A DNA stretch of 55,541 nt from Clostridiales bacterium (GTDB lineage Bacteria; Bacillota; Desulfotomaculia; Desulfotomaculales; VENG01), in NCBI GenBank assembly GCA_016278505.1, contig JADQBQ010000022.1:1-55541 (forward strand). The letters run 5' to 3'. How positions within the stretch are numbered: position 1 is the first letter of the stretch; every line of letters begins with the position of its first letter. Positions 35,091 to 43,154 of this stretch are shown here, one piece after another. The translations under genes were made by a program, and so were the position numbers. The notes under the pieces were generated by a model. The model ran no database searches. It had not been told where the DNA came from and saw only the letters and a program-made list of their open reading frames with translations.

Positions 35091-35318
35091 TCAGCCTTCA
35101 TTCATTCTGGCTTGCATCCGCCTGACTGCCTCTATGTGACGGCAGGCAAAATTTGGGTTACTCCGGGACCTGAACCTGAAGGTGCAGCATTCACAGGTGC
35201 TGTCTGTGGCCCTGAGTTCATATCGACAGTCATAGTCTGTGACTACCGCCTCGTTTTCATCAATAAAAAATACAACTAAATCACCGGCGTAATATGGTTC
35301 GCCTATCTTTACTGTCAC
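35091..35318 (-). CDS. Small SWIM-type zinc-finger protein
   Basis: About 75 residues from GTG 35318; a GTG three codons further upstream is possible. The C-terminal half holds the CxC...CxH pattern of SWIM zinc fingers: STCECC, then NFACRHIEAVRRM. SWIM domains bind nucleic acids or partner proteins; this protein consists of little else besides a beta-rich N-terminal half (VFFIDENEAVVTDY). It follows closely upstream of the malic enzyme (39 bp) and may be co-transcribed with it. Function unknown. Confidence 0.66.
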   Translation of the reverse strand: MTVKIGEPYYAGDLVVFFIDENEAVVTDYDCRYELRATDSTCECCTFRFRSRSNPNFACRHIEAVRRMQARMNEG

Positions 35319-35470
35319 TAAAACCACCCTTTGTTTTGCTAAAAATGTTGTTATGCCTTACAATATTCTTCATGAATACCATACATCCTTTAGAAGCCTC
35401 TTTCAACATTATATTTTGGCAGACTCTGTATGTGTTAATTGGGATTGTGTTGGTTTGAGGGGGGAGTCAA

Positions 35471-36364
35471 TTGTCGTCTTTACTTGAATTAATGAATCCG
35501 GCCCAGGTCTGCCAAGCACTGGGCATAACACCAAACGGCGTTAGAAGATTATCCAGGGAAGGCTACCTGGAAGTAAAGGATATGGTCAGATTTAAAAACG
35601 GGGACATGAGTTTATTTAGCATAAAACAAGTCCATAGCTTGTTACCGGTTATGCCTCGTATAAAACAGGCTTGGGAAACACACGATAAGTCGCGGTTTGG
35701 CGCCCGCCGGGTCTCCAAGGCCCATGTGCACAGGCACAAATCATATAATAATCAAATAAACCATAAAGAAGAGTTCTTCATGGCTACTAATGCCCTGGCT
35801 GAGAAAACCGCACAGCTTATCAAAGCCTGTTACTATCTTTTTCATTTGAACCATTACGCGAAAGCAGGCAATCAATATCTATATGATTTAAAAGAATTGG
35901 TTTTGCAGACTTTTGTGGAACAATATACTAGTGATGACCTGGTAAAGGTAAGCTTTATTGAGGGAGACAACAAGGTGCTCCTTTGCCCCGGGTGCAAGGC
36001 CCGAGCCAAGGAGCGGGGCATGAGTTACCTGGAGTATTTGGATGCTGAAGGGGCCTGCCCGAGATGCACACGGGAATATAAGTACTACAGCCTGTATGAA
36101 TTTATTATTAGCTACGATGAATACCGCTTTTGCTTTCACACCCCGTATTCCACGGCCAAAAAATGGTTTAAAAATATCGGGCTGAGGCCCCCGCAGACAC
36201 ACAAACCTCAGCGGGAAGGAGCTTACACCTTCGGCAGGTCGGTCTACGAGTCCGAGGCCCAGGTGGTGGAATTGATAGAGGTGATTGAAGAACTGCAAAA
36301 TTTCCTGGCTAATTTTGGTGTTGAGGCTTTGATAGAGACTGGTATCCGGGGCTTTTGTGAATAG
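35471..36364 (+). CDS. MerR-like HTH protein with Cys4 zinc-ribbon segment
   Basis: 297 residues, TTG start at 35471 behind GGGGGGAG. Residues about 8-35 read as a MerR/excisionase-type helix-turn-helix (NPAQVCQALGITPNGVRRLS, then REGYL). A basic linker follows (about 70-95), then a helical domain, and CPGCKAR ... CPRCTREY near 175-205 forms a likely zinc ribbon. The end is helical (VVELIEVIEELQNFL). I do not recognise the full architecture. It is probably a DNA-binding regulator. It stands alone, downstream of a 140-bp leader and upstream of a large repeat cluster. Confidence 0.7.
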   Translation: MSSLLELMNPAQVCQALGITPNGVRRLSREGYLEVKDMVRFKNGDMSLFSIKQVHSLLPVMPRIKQAWETHDKSRFGARRVSKAHVHRHKSYNNQINHKEEFFMATNALAEKTAQLIKACYYLFHLNHYAKAGNQYLYDLKELVLQTFVEQYTSDDLVKVSFIEGDNKVLLCPGCKARAKERGMSYLEYLDAEGACPRCTREYKYYSLYEFIISYDEYRFCFHTPYSTAKKWFKNIGLRPPQTHKPQREGAYTFGRSVYESEAQVVELIEVIEELQNFLANFGVEALIETGIRGFCE

Positions 36365-36384
36365 AATTTTTTTTGGGTATTCCT

Positions 36385-36805
36385 TTGGGGTCCTTTTTTC
36401 TGACAGGATTACAGGATGGACAGGATAGGGATTTTAAGAGACATGGAAAAAATTCTGGGGGCATTTCTTTGGGGTCTTACAATTTTTGACGGGATTTACG
36501 GGATTACACGGGATAGGGACTGCTAAAGCCATGGACGTGTTTTCTAAGCTAATTCTGATTAAAAATAAAGACCTTTATAGTACCATAAAGTATTTTAAAA
36601 AAACAATTATATGTATATTTTCCATAGCACGGGCCCTCTGCTAGCCTTACGATTTGCTCTTTTAAAAAATCCTGCAAATCCTGTAATCCTGTCTAAATGC
36701 TTTTTTTATTGCGCTAAATCTAAATCTCCCCTAATATCACCATAATTGCGACTGCTAAAATTAAACATGTTTTAAAAAATCCCATACATCCCGTTAATCC
36801 CGTCA
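36385..36805. repeat. GGAT-element cluster upstream of the tRNA
   Basis: Forward units at 36402-36426 (CAGGAT type) and 36488-36514 (CGGGAT type), each preceded by CTTTGGGGTC; reversed units at 36668-36693 (ATCCTG) and 36779-36805 (ATCCCG). The last ends 31 bp from the mature 3' end of the tRNA. Confidence 0.82.
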
Positions 36806-36835
36806 AAAAATGACCCTAAAGCTACGACAAAGTTT

Positions 36836-36932
36836 TGGAGGGGAAAAGTCGGAATTGAACCGGACCCCGGCCTGGGTTACAAGCCGGCCAACGGGTTTGC
36901 AGCCCGCGGGGGGCACCAGCCCCGTTTTCCCC
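36836..36932 (-). tRNA. Selenocysteine-tRNA-like tRNA with Cys anticodon GCA
   Basis: 97 nt including an encoded CCA. Parts in order: acceptor GGGGAAAA/TTTTCCCC, 8 bp; D stem GGGGC/GCCCC with a 4-base loop TGGT; anticodon stem GCGGG/CCCGT, loop CTGCAAA, anticodon GCA (36898-36900), reading UGC/UGU; long variable arm, 8 bp CCGGCTTG/CAGGCCGG with loop TAACC; T arm with the canonical loop TTCAATT, stem GT-CGG/CCGAC with one unpaired C; discriminator U. The 8-bp acceptor, tight D loop and long variable arm are tRNA-Sec features. Anticodon GCA and U73 are cysteine identity elements, whereas tRNA-Sec has UCA and G73. No selA, selB or other sel gene is in the window. Confidence 0.85.
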
Positions 36933-37129
36933 ATCTACATTATTCTAAATACCATATTCTAAACACTATCATTGAATTCCTTTATGTTTGTTATTTAATT
37001 ATTTTATAACCAGCTCTTTGTCGTTAAAAAAAATTTATAACAAAAAAATACCCTCTCTCTACGAGCGAGCACGAATACCTAGTTGCTTTGATAAAAATCT
37101 GTCTTTAAGACCCCATAGCCTGACCTTTA

Positions 37130-37880
37130 AGCATCTGGTTAATCCTGTAATCCTGTCTAAAAAAAGACCCGTAAGCCTGACCCAAATTCTTTTGATCTTT
37201 TTTGGTTTTAATCTATCTTGACGGGATTAAAGGCTTTGTATGTGGGGCTTTGAGGTAAACAATTTTTTTTGACAGGATTAACAGGATCAACAGGATTTTT
37301 TTAAAAAATAAAAACTCAATCGAAAGTCTTTATCATCTAAACAAAGTTTTGGATAAGTCCAAAGTTCTAAAGCAAACATTTAAAAATGCTTTTAAAGACC
37401 CAAAAGCAATGACCCCAAAGCATCCCATTCAATCCCGTTAATCCCGTCTAAAAACAACCCTCAAGCACGACCCCGATTTCTTTTAATTCTTTTTTTTCTT
37501 TTCAAAGAGACCCCTAAGCCATCGACCCTTAAGCATCCGGTCAATCCTGTAATCCTGTCAAAAACCGACCCGCAAGCCTGACCCAAGCTCTTTTTAATCT
37601 TTTTTTGTTTTAATCTATCTTGACAAGGATTAAAGGCTTTGTATGTCGTGCTTTGGGGACAACATTAATTCTTTGACAGGATTACAGGATCTATAGGATT
37701 TTTAAAATATTCTTTAATGACCCTAAAGCATTGTCCCCAGAGCATCCCGGTCAATCCCGTTAATCCCGTCTAAAAACAACCCTCAAGCATGACCCAAATT
37801 TTTTTAATCTTTTTCCCAAAGCGACCCCTAAGCCATCGACCCCTTAGCATCCGGTCAATCCTGTAATCCTGTCTGAAAAA
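37130..37880. repeat. Dense GGAT-element array between the tRNA and fmdE-like gene
   Basis: Units in order: reversed 37132-37158, forward 37271-37300, reversed 37423-37449, reversed 37534-37561, forward 37675-37702, reversed 37743-37770, reversed 37849-37875. The stretch 37223-37449 is a full copy in plus orientation; its centre (CAATCGAAAGTCTTTATCA, then CTAAACA) matches the centre of the inverted copy at 41253-41466. The phrase TAAGCCATCGACCC is itself repeated at about 37515 and 37830. About 1 kb (36933-37930) holds no gene. Confidence 0.82.
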
Positions 37881-37930
37881 CGACCCGCAAGCCTGACCCA
37901 AGCTCTTTTCCAAATTCTTTTCCAAGCTCT

Positions 37931-38479
37931 CTACCAGCCCCGGCTATACTCCCCCGCGCAGGGGATGCATGCATATTTACCATCCTTCACCCGGGCCCGG
38001 GCCTCCATTACATTTTCACCGCACTGGGCACACTGCACCGACCTAAAAATCTTCGCCTTAGGGGGAAGCTCCATGTCCACAGTCTGAACATCCAACAAAT
38101 CCTCCGCCGGCATCTCTAGAATTTTCGCCATGCGTTCCTCACGGCTTAAATCTTCCTGCCCTCTCCACGCGCCATCCTTTACCGCCAGGCGCAGGGCCTT
38201 TTTGCTATTTCTACTGCCGAGAGTATAAACCTGCTTACCGTAATCCCGGTAAATAAGATTTCCTTTACCCAGCGTACACCCGGTAAGGAACATAATGGCG
38301 TCCACACCGCAGGCATCATTTTCCACAATGGCCACCAATTCTTCATCCTCATCCCGAATAGCGTCCATTTGTTTAAGGGCTGTTTCAGCTACCCGGTATC
38401 CAATGGCCAAGCCGGGGCAGGAATGCCCGTGAAAATCAACACATTTTTCCCAATTGGTCTTCTCCATACACATTTCCAT
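37931..38479 (-). CDS. FmdE-family protein with C-terminal zinc ribbon
   Basis: 182 residues. The opening CVDFHGHSCPGLAIGYR is the FmdE signature, and VENDACGVDAIMFLTGCTLGKGN follows in shorter form (VENDACGVDAIMF, then TGCTLGKGN), with the conserved Cys residues that bind metal. The end has CAQCGE ... CIPCAG, a zinc ribbon typical of the longer bacterial and archaeal FmdE proteins. The family is linked to molybdenum/tungsten formylmethanofuran dehydrogenase and to Mo-enzymes in anaerobes, but a biochemical role is not proven. GGGAG precedes the first ATG; one of two further in-frame ATGs may be used. It is preceded by a strong terminator, so it likely has its own promoter. Confidence 0.9.
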   Translation of the reverse strand: MEMCMEKTNWEKCVDFHGHSCPGLAIGYRVAETALKQMDAIRDEDEELVAIVENDACGVDAIMFLTGCTLGKGNLIYRDYGKQVYTLGSRNSKKALRLAVKDGAWRGQEDLSREERMAKILEMPAEDLLDVQTVDMELPPKAKIFRSVQCAQCGENVMEARARVKDGKYACIPCAGEYSRGW

Positions 38480-38519
38480 ATCACTCCCTATTGATTATAA
38501 AGGTGTTACCGGTGAAACA

Positions 38520-38575
38520 TAAAAAACCACGAAACTATAATCCTGTTTTCGTAACAAGATTATTACCTTCGTGGT
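38520..38575 (-). terminator. Long-stem intrinsic terminator after the nitrilase gene
   Basis: Outer stem ACCACGAA/TTCGTGGT (8 bp), inner stem ATAATC/GATTAT, then TTTTTT on the minus strand. It separates the nitrilase and FmdE genes. A TATAAT hexamer (38577-38582) sits just upstream of the stem but is too close to make an independent transcript with the complete hairpin. Confidence 0.8.
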
Positions 38576-38737
38576 AATTATAACAGTATAAATTTACGTT
38601 TGCACTTTTTATGTCTATAATGTTCATTTTACAAGCAATCATTTAAGGGGGGAGCTTCGAGCTACATTCTATATTTATAATATTCTCCTCGTCTTAAACA
38701 TTACCTGCTATTAAAAAATATTTTTCCTCTACAGATT

Positions 38738-39565
38738 TTATTTGAATAAATCCTTGTACAGCTCAGGTCTTCGTGCCTGGAGAAAAAAGCTGTTGCGCAT
38801 TGATTCTGATTCCTGCCGGCGGATGGTATTGATGAGTGTTGCATCCAAGCGATTAATTAAAAGCTCTTCCCGGTTATTGAAAGCCTCGCCCACCACATTT
38901 CCCTTAGGGTCGATTACCAGTGCGCCGCCGCAGAAGCTTTGCTTCTCGCTGCCCTGTCCCACCAGATTGCAGGAAGCAATAAAAACCGAATTGTCATAGG
39001 CCCGGGCTGCAAGATATTTGAGCCAAATACTCCTTCTGTCACCCACTATAGTGGGTGAGGCGTGGGGGGCAAAAATTATTTCCGCTCCCTGGAGAGATAA
39101 TATGGCACTTATCTCCGGAAAATGCAGTTCCCAGCATATTTCGATGGCAAAGCCGGTACTTTCAGTGTGGAATACGGGGAACTCACCGGCGGGAGTAAAA
39201 TAAGGCTTTTCACTCTTACCCAGGTGGGTTTTGCGATACTTCTGCAAAGTACCGTCCGGACCGGCCACTAAGTGAGTATTATAAGGCTTTTCTAAACCTG
39301 ATTCCTCTGCCATACCGGCCAATACAGTGAGGCCTGCCTCCCGTGCCATATCACTAACCGCCCGGGCACTGTCCCCCGGCACGGTTTCGGCAACGCGATG
39401 CACATTTCCCCGTTGGTAACCATGAATACAAAGTTCTGGAAAACAGATTATTTCCGCGCCCTGCTCGGCGGCCTCACCAATAAATTTTGACATTTTAGCC
39501 AGATTATCCTCAACCCGGCCAAAACGCGCTTCCATTTGAACCAGTGCAATAGTTGTATCCTTCAT
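38738..39565 (-). CDS. Carbon-nitrogen hydrolase (nitrilase superfamily)
   Basis: 275 residues with the complete catalytic triad: Glu44 in FPELCIHGY, Lys112 in YRKTHLG, Cys144 in EICWELHFPE. These enzymes cleave C-N bonds in amides, N-carbamoyl compounds or nitriles; the EICWELHF pattern around the Cys is of the amidase/carbamoylase type rather than a true nitrilase. It stands on its own, divergent from the coiled-coil/phosphodiester-glycosidase pair. The substrate is not predictable. Confidence 0.9.
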   Translation of the reverse strand: MKDTTIALVQMEARFGRVEDNLAKMSKFIGEAAEQGAEIICFPELCIHGYQRGNVHRVAETVPGDSARAVSDMAREAGLTVLAGMAEESGLEKPYNTHLVAGPDGTLQKYRKTHLGKSEKPYFTPAGEFPVFHTESTGFAIEICWELHFPEISAILSLQGAEIIFAPHASPTIVGDRRSIWLKYLAARAYDNSVFIASCNLVGQGSEKQSFCGGALVIDPKGNVVGEAFNNREELLINRLDATLINTIRRQESESMRNSFFLQARRPELYKDLFK

Positions 39566-39728
39566 GTCATATCTCCCTACTTACATGATTGCCAAATCAT
39601 CTTGATTATTTTCAACATAAAATTACCATATTCCTTTTGGCAACAAAAAACTGGTGAAATACGTCAAATTATACTGGCATATCCTATCACAGGAAGTGTA
39701 AAATAAATATGGAAAGGTGGTTGATAAA

Positions 39729-40115
39729 TTGACTTCTCCTGTGCCGGAAAAGAGAACAAGAGCAAGGAAAACAGCACCGCGCATGAACCTGCCGTTATTA
39801 ATCGTAGCCATCCTGGTTTGGGCCGGGTTGGTATACGGTGGCTTTTACATGGCTAAAGACTATGTCGATAATTCTATCCAAGAAGTCCAAGAAACAAATG
39901 CCATGAATGTAAAAGCACTGGATCAAAGGCTAACCAGCATTCAAAATGAGATGGAAGAGGTTAAAGCGGCATTGGCCCAGACTGATGAAACACTTACGAG
40001 CACTGACTCAACCAGAAAAGAGCTCAACCAAAAGATCGAGCAACTGGACAAGCAGTTAAAACAGCTGGAGAATAGCCTTAATATATTGAGGGAGTCCGGC
40101 GATGTGGAAAATTAA
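39729..40115 (+). CDS. Membrane-anchored coiled-coil protein
   Basis: About 128 residues from TTG 39729 (GGTGG 8 bases upstream); a GTG at 39717 is the alternative. A basic N-terminal stretch (KRTRARKTAPR) precedes one membrane helix (about 20-40, LPLLIVAILVWAGLVYGGF), and the rest is a strongly predicted coiled coil (QRLTSIQNEMEEVKAALAQ and LNQKIEQLDKQLKQLENSL). It is a bitopic protein with the coil outside. Its 3' end overlaps the following phosphodiester glycosidase gene, which itself has a coiled-coil segment after its signal, so the two proteins may pair by their coils (inference). Confidence 0.75.
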   Translation: MTSPVPEKRTRARKTAPRMNLPLLIVAILVWAGLVYGGFYMAKDYVDNSIQEVQETNAMNVKALDQRLTSIQNEMEEVKAALAQTDETLTSTDSTRKELNQKIEQLDKQLKQLENSLNILRESGDVEN

Positions 40116-41148
40116 TGTCTTTGCGGCTTTTTTATTGGCGCCTTTTTTAGGGGCCGCCATACTACTTTCTAACCTGTCAGCCTATGCCGGTGACCTGCTG
40201 CTGCCTTTAAAGGACATTAACACCCCGGTGGGTTCGGTGGAAGCAGAAATGCGTGCCATCCAGGAAAATGTTGGTTTTATTAGCCAGGCCATTGAAGAGC
40301 AGAAGCGGGTGTATGAGAAGCAAAAACGAATCCTTGAAGAACTTGCAGATAAGAGCAAGGAACAAAAAGAGCTTTCTGATGAAGTTTACGAGCAGATGAT
40401 ACTGGAAAGGCTTGGCCCTCCTATCGCTTCGCACCGGTCAGATCGCGTGGGAATAAAGATATTTTCCTTACAAGAGTTGGACTACCGGGGCTATATTGCT
40501 AAAGTCAAGATATTTGACCCCAGCGCTGTAAATGTAGTGCTGGCTGAAGACAAATGGGGAGAAAGCGAAACCACCAGCCAGGCCGTGGCCCGTACAGGAG
40601 CCATCCTGGGTATAAACGGTGGAGGGTTCTATCCTGTTTACCAGGACGGGCGCGAATACATATTACCCATCGGTAATACCATGATCGACGGTAAGTTTTT
40701 GAATGGTTTTTCGCCCTCACACGATAATTTATTCTTTGCCGGATTAACAAAACAGGGTGATCTGATGGGCGGAGTATTTAATAATAAGGAAAATTTGATG
40801 CAATTGAATCCCTGGCAGGGGGTAAGCTTTGTTCCGGTATTAATTAGGGATCGCAAGCCCATGAACATTCCCCAGAAATGGCAGTATGAGAAGCAGCCCC
40901 GTACTATCATAGGAGAGTATGGTAACGGTGATTTAATACTGATTGTGGTTGACGGGCGCCAGTCCAGTTGGAGCAGAGGTGTCACGCTGGAAAGGCTGCA
41001 GATTAAGCTGATCGAACTGGGAGTTATTGATGCCTACAATCTTGACGGCGGCGGCTCCAGTGCTTTCGTTTATAACGGAGAGGTGCTCAATCGTCCTTCA
41101 GACGGCCGGCAGCGTGCTGTGGCGACTAATATTGTGGTAATGCCCTAA
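40102..41148 (+). CDS. Exported phosphodiester glycosidase (NAGPA/DUF2233) protein
   Basis: 348 residues: signal sequence (about 1-29), a coiled-coil segment (about 50-95, KRVYEKQKRILEELADKSKE), then the NAGPA domain with the hallmark GINGGGFYP near 170, GNTMIDGK, VDGRQ near 290 and YNLDGGGSSAF near 315. NAGPA-type enzymes hydrolyse N-acetylglucosamine-1-phosphodiesters and are common in Gram-positive exopolysaccharide and teichoic-acid settings. It overlaps the coiled-coil gene by 14 bp, so both are made together at the cell surface. Confidence 0.9.
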   Translation: MWKINVFAAFLLAPFLGAAILLSNLSAYAGDLLLPLKDINTPVGSVEAEMRAIQENVGFISQAIEEQKRVYEKQKRILEELADKSKEQKELSDEVYEQMILERLGPPIASHRSDRVGIKIFSLQELDYRGYIAKVKIFDPSAVNVVLAEDKWGESETTSQAVARTGAILGINGGGFYPVYQDGREYILPIGNTMIDGKFLNGFSPSHDNLFFAGLTKQGDLMGGVFNNKENLMQLNPWQGVSFVPVLIRDRKPMNIPQKWQYEKQPRTIIGEYGNGDLILIVVDGRQSSWSRGVTLERLQIKLIELGVIDAYNLDGGGSSAFVYNGEVLNRPSDGRQRAVATNIVVMP

Positions 41149-41199
41149 GCAAAATGCGGAGGTTAGATGTTGGAAGTTGGGTCACGGCTTAAGGAGTCA

Positions 41200-41612
41200 A
41201 ATTTTTGACGGGATTTAAAAACAAAGAGAAATGAAAAGGCACAAACACATTAGACAGGATTACAGGATTTGCAGGATGCTTTAGGGTAGTGCTTTGGGGT
41301 CTAAAAAACATTTTTAAATTATTTGTTAATATATTGGACTGGTCCATAAGCTCTGTTTAGGTGATAAAGACTTTCGATTGTATTTTTCTATTTTTTTAAC
41401 AATCCTGTAGATCCTGTTATCCTGTCTAAAAAAATTGTTTACCCCAAAGCCCCACATACAAAGCCTTTTATCCCTCTTATCCCAGCAAATCTCACATAAA
41501 CCATATACACAAACTAGAATTAACATTTATTTTCGTAAAAATAAAAGACCCTTAAGTCACGACCCGCTCTTTTTTGTTTTTAATCCATCTCTTTATCCTG
41601 TAATCCTGTCAA
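41200..41612. repeat. GGAT-element cluster with a full inverted copy
   Basis: Forward units near 41206-41216 (partial) and 41253-41278, reversed units 41401-41427 and 41593-41612. Region 41253-41466 read on the minus strand aligns with 37223-37449 over nearly its whole length, including GGCTTTGTATGTGGGGCTTT at one end and CTACCCTAAAGCATCCTGC at the other. No gene in 41149-41660. Confidence 0.82.
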
Positions 41613-41660
41613 AAATAAGACCCCAAAGTCACGACATTCAATTTTTCCCGTCTTTTATAT

Positions 41661-42974
41661 TCAATCCCGCCCAACTTGTGCCCCCTGCAGCAGGCGAATT
41701 TTAGTAACCCTCAAACCGTCCACTTCTTCCACTTCCAGCACGGCGTCCGGGATTTGCACCCTGTCGCCTGTCTTGGGAGTCTTGCCCAGCTTTCCAAAGA
41801 CATACCCGCCCATAGTATCATAGTGCTTGTAGCCTTCTCCCAGGTCCAAGCGGAACTTCTCCACAAATTCATCCAGCAATACCATGCCGGCAATGGAATA
41901 ACTACCGTCCTCTAACTTCTTAATTTCCTGCGCTTCGTCGTCAAACTCATCTTGGATTTCTCCTACCAGCTCTTCCAGTACATTTTCCATAGTCACTATC
42001 CCGGCAGTCCCTCCGTACTCGTCAACAACTACCGCCATGTGCTGGCGCTGCCGCTGAAAATCTCTCAGCAGGCGGTCAATGTGCTGTCCTTCCGGTACAT
42101 ACATAATGTCCCTGCTAATCTCCTTCATGTCATTGCCGGAACGAGCCAGGCTAAATAGGTCCTTGATATGAATCATCCCTATCACGTGGTCAGTATCCCC
42201 GGCAATAAGGGGAAACCTGGTATGGCCGGAAGCCAGGGCTATTTTTACATTTTCTTCTATCTCTGTTTCCGTGGAGAGAAAGATCACGTCTGACCTGGGA
42301 ACTATTATTTCCCTGGCTATCCTCTTTTCAAAATCAAAAACGTTTTGCAGCAGTTCCTGTTCGCTTTCTTTCAGGTGGCCGCTTTTATAACTTTCGGAAA
42401 CCAGCATGCGCAGCTCTTCCTCTGTGTGGGCCAATTCCATGTCCCCGGCCGGCCGGGAACCCATCATCTTTACCAATAGATTCGCCATACCGTTCATGAC
42501 AATTATAGCGGGTAAAAACAGGCGGTAAAACATCCGCATGGGTACGGCAAGCATCAGAGAAATTTTCTCGGCGTTTTGAATAGCCAGGGATTTAGGAACC
42601 AGTTCTCCCAATATAACGTGAACAAGGGTAATTACCCCAAAGGCAATGGCAAAGGCAACGGTGTGCACCACGGTGGTACTAAAGCCCAGACCCGTCAGGG
42701 GACCTTCCACAAGGCGTGCTAAAACAGGCTCGCCCAGCCAGCCAAGACCAATGCTGGACAGGGTAATCCCCAGCTGTGACACTGAAAGATAGGTGTCTAA
42801 ATTTTTAACGCATGCCATGGCCATTACGGCCAATTTGTTCCCCTGCCGGGCAAGCTCATCCAACCTCGTGGGTCTCACTTTTACAAATGCAAACTCAGCG
42901 GCCACAAATATGGCGTTCATCAAGACTAGTAGCAGGGCAGCAAATATCTTGAGCAAGTATATTAAGTCAGTCAT
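41661..42974 (-). CDS. CNNM/CorC-like protein (DUF21-CBS-CBS-CorC_HlyC)
   Basis: 437 residues. N-terminal DUF21 membrane domain with about four helices (residues 1-190), two CBS domains (about 205-330; [13 protein letters not shown] and [16 protein letters not shown] mark them), and a C-terminal CorC_HlyC domain of the PCMH-like type ([13 protein letters not shown], then [17 protein letters not shown]). Such proteins are implicated in magnesium and cobalt efflux; the hemolysin label is historical. The start ATG has TAGGAGAT upstream. It converges with the phosphodiester glycosidase gene across a repeat cluster. Confidence 0.92.
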   Translation of the reverse strand: MTDLIYLLKIFAALLLVLMNAIFVAAEFAFVKVRPTRLDELARQGNKLAVMAMACVKNLDTYLSVSQLGITLSSIGLGWLGEPVLARLVEGPLTGLGFSTTVVHTVAFAIAFGVITLVHVILGELVPKSLAIQNAEKISLMLAVPMRMFYRLFLPAIIVMNGMANLLVKMMGSRPAGDMELAHTEEELRMLVSESYKSGHLKESEQELLQNVFDFEKRIAREIIVPRSDVIFLSTETEIEENVKIALASGHTRFPLIAGDTDHVIGMIHIKDLFSLARSGNDMKEISRDIMYVPEGQHIDRLLRDFQRQRQHMAVVVDEYGGTAGIVTMENVLEELVGEIQDEFDDEAQEIKKLEDGSYSIAGMVLLDEFVEKFRLDLGEGYKHYDTMGGYVFGKLGKTPKTGDRVQIPDAVLEVEEVDGLRVTKIRLLQGAQVGRD

Positions 42975-43154
42975 CTTATCTCCTATGTCGTAAATTTATT
43001 AAATTTTACCACAACCAGTAACCAGTGACCAATCCAAGAGTTTCTTCCTGACAAATAATTTTTGTCGAAGAAAGGAACTTATTATGCACTAAACGAATCT
43101 AATAATGTTAAGAAACTAAATTTTCGTGGTTAAAAAGGGAGGAAATATCGCAGC

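Noticed and set aside
36836-36932. Ordinary tRNA-Sec (UGA) or ordinary tRNA-Cys
   Set aside because: The anticodon loop reads GCA, not UCA, and the 8-bp variable arm and 8-bp acceptor exclude a normal type I tRNA-Cys.
36385-37880. CRISPR array from the regularly repeated ATCCTG/GGAT words
   Set aside because: Units are short, occur in both orientations, vary in spacing and lack constant repeats with unique spacers; no cas gene is nearby.
38577-38582. TATAAT as the promoter of a separate small RNA upstream of the FmdE gene
   Set aside because: The predicted start would fall inside the 5' arm of the following hairpin and the -35 region is poor; a terminator of the upstream gene explains the structure better.
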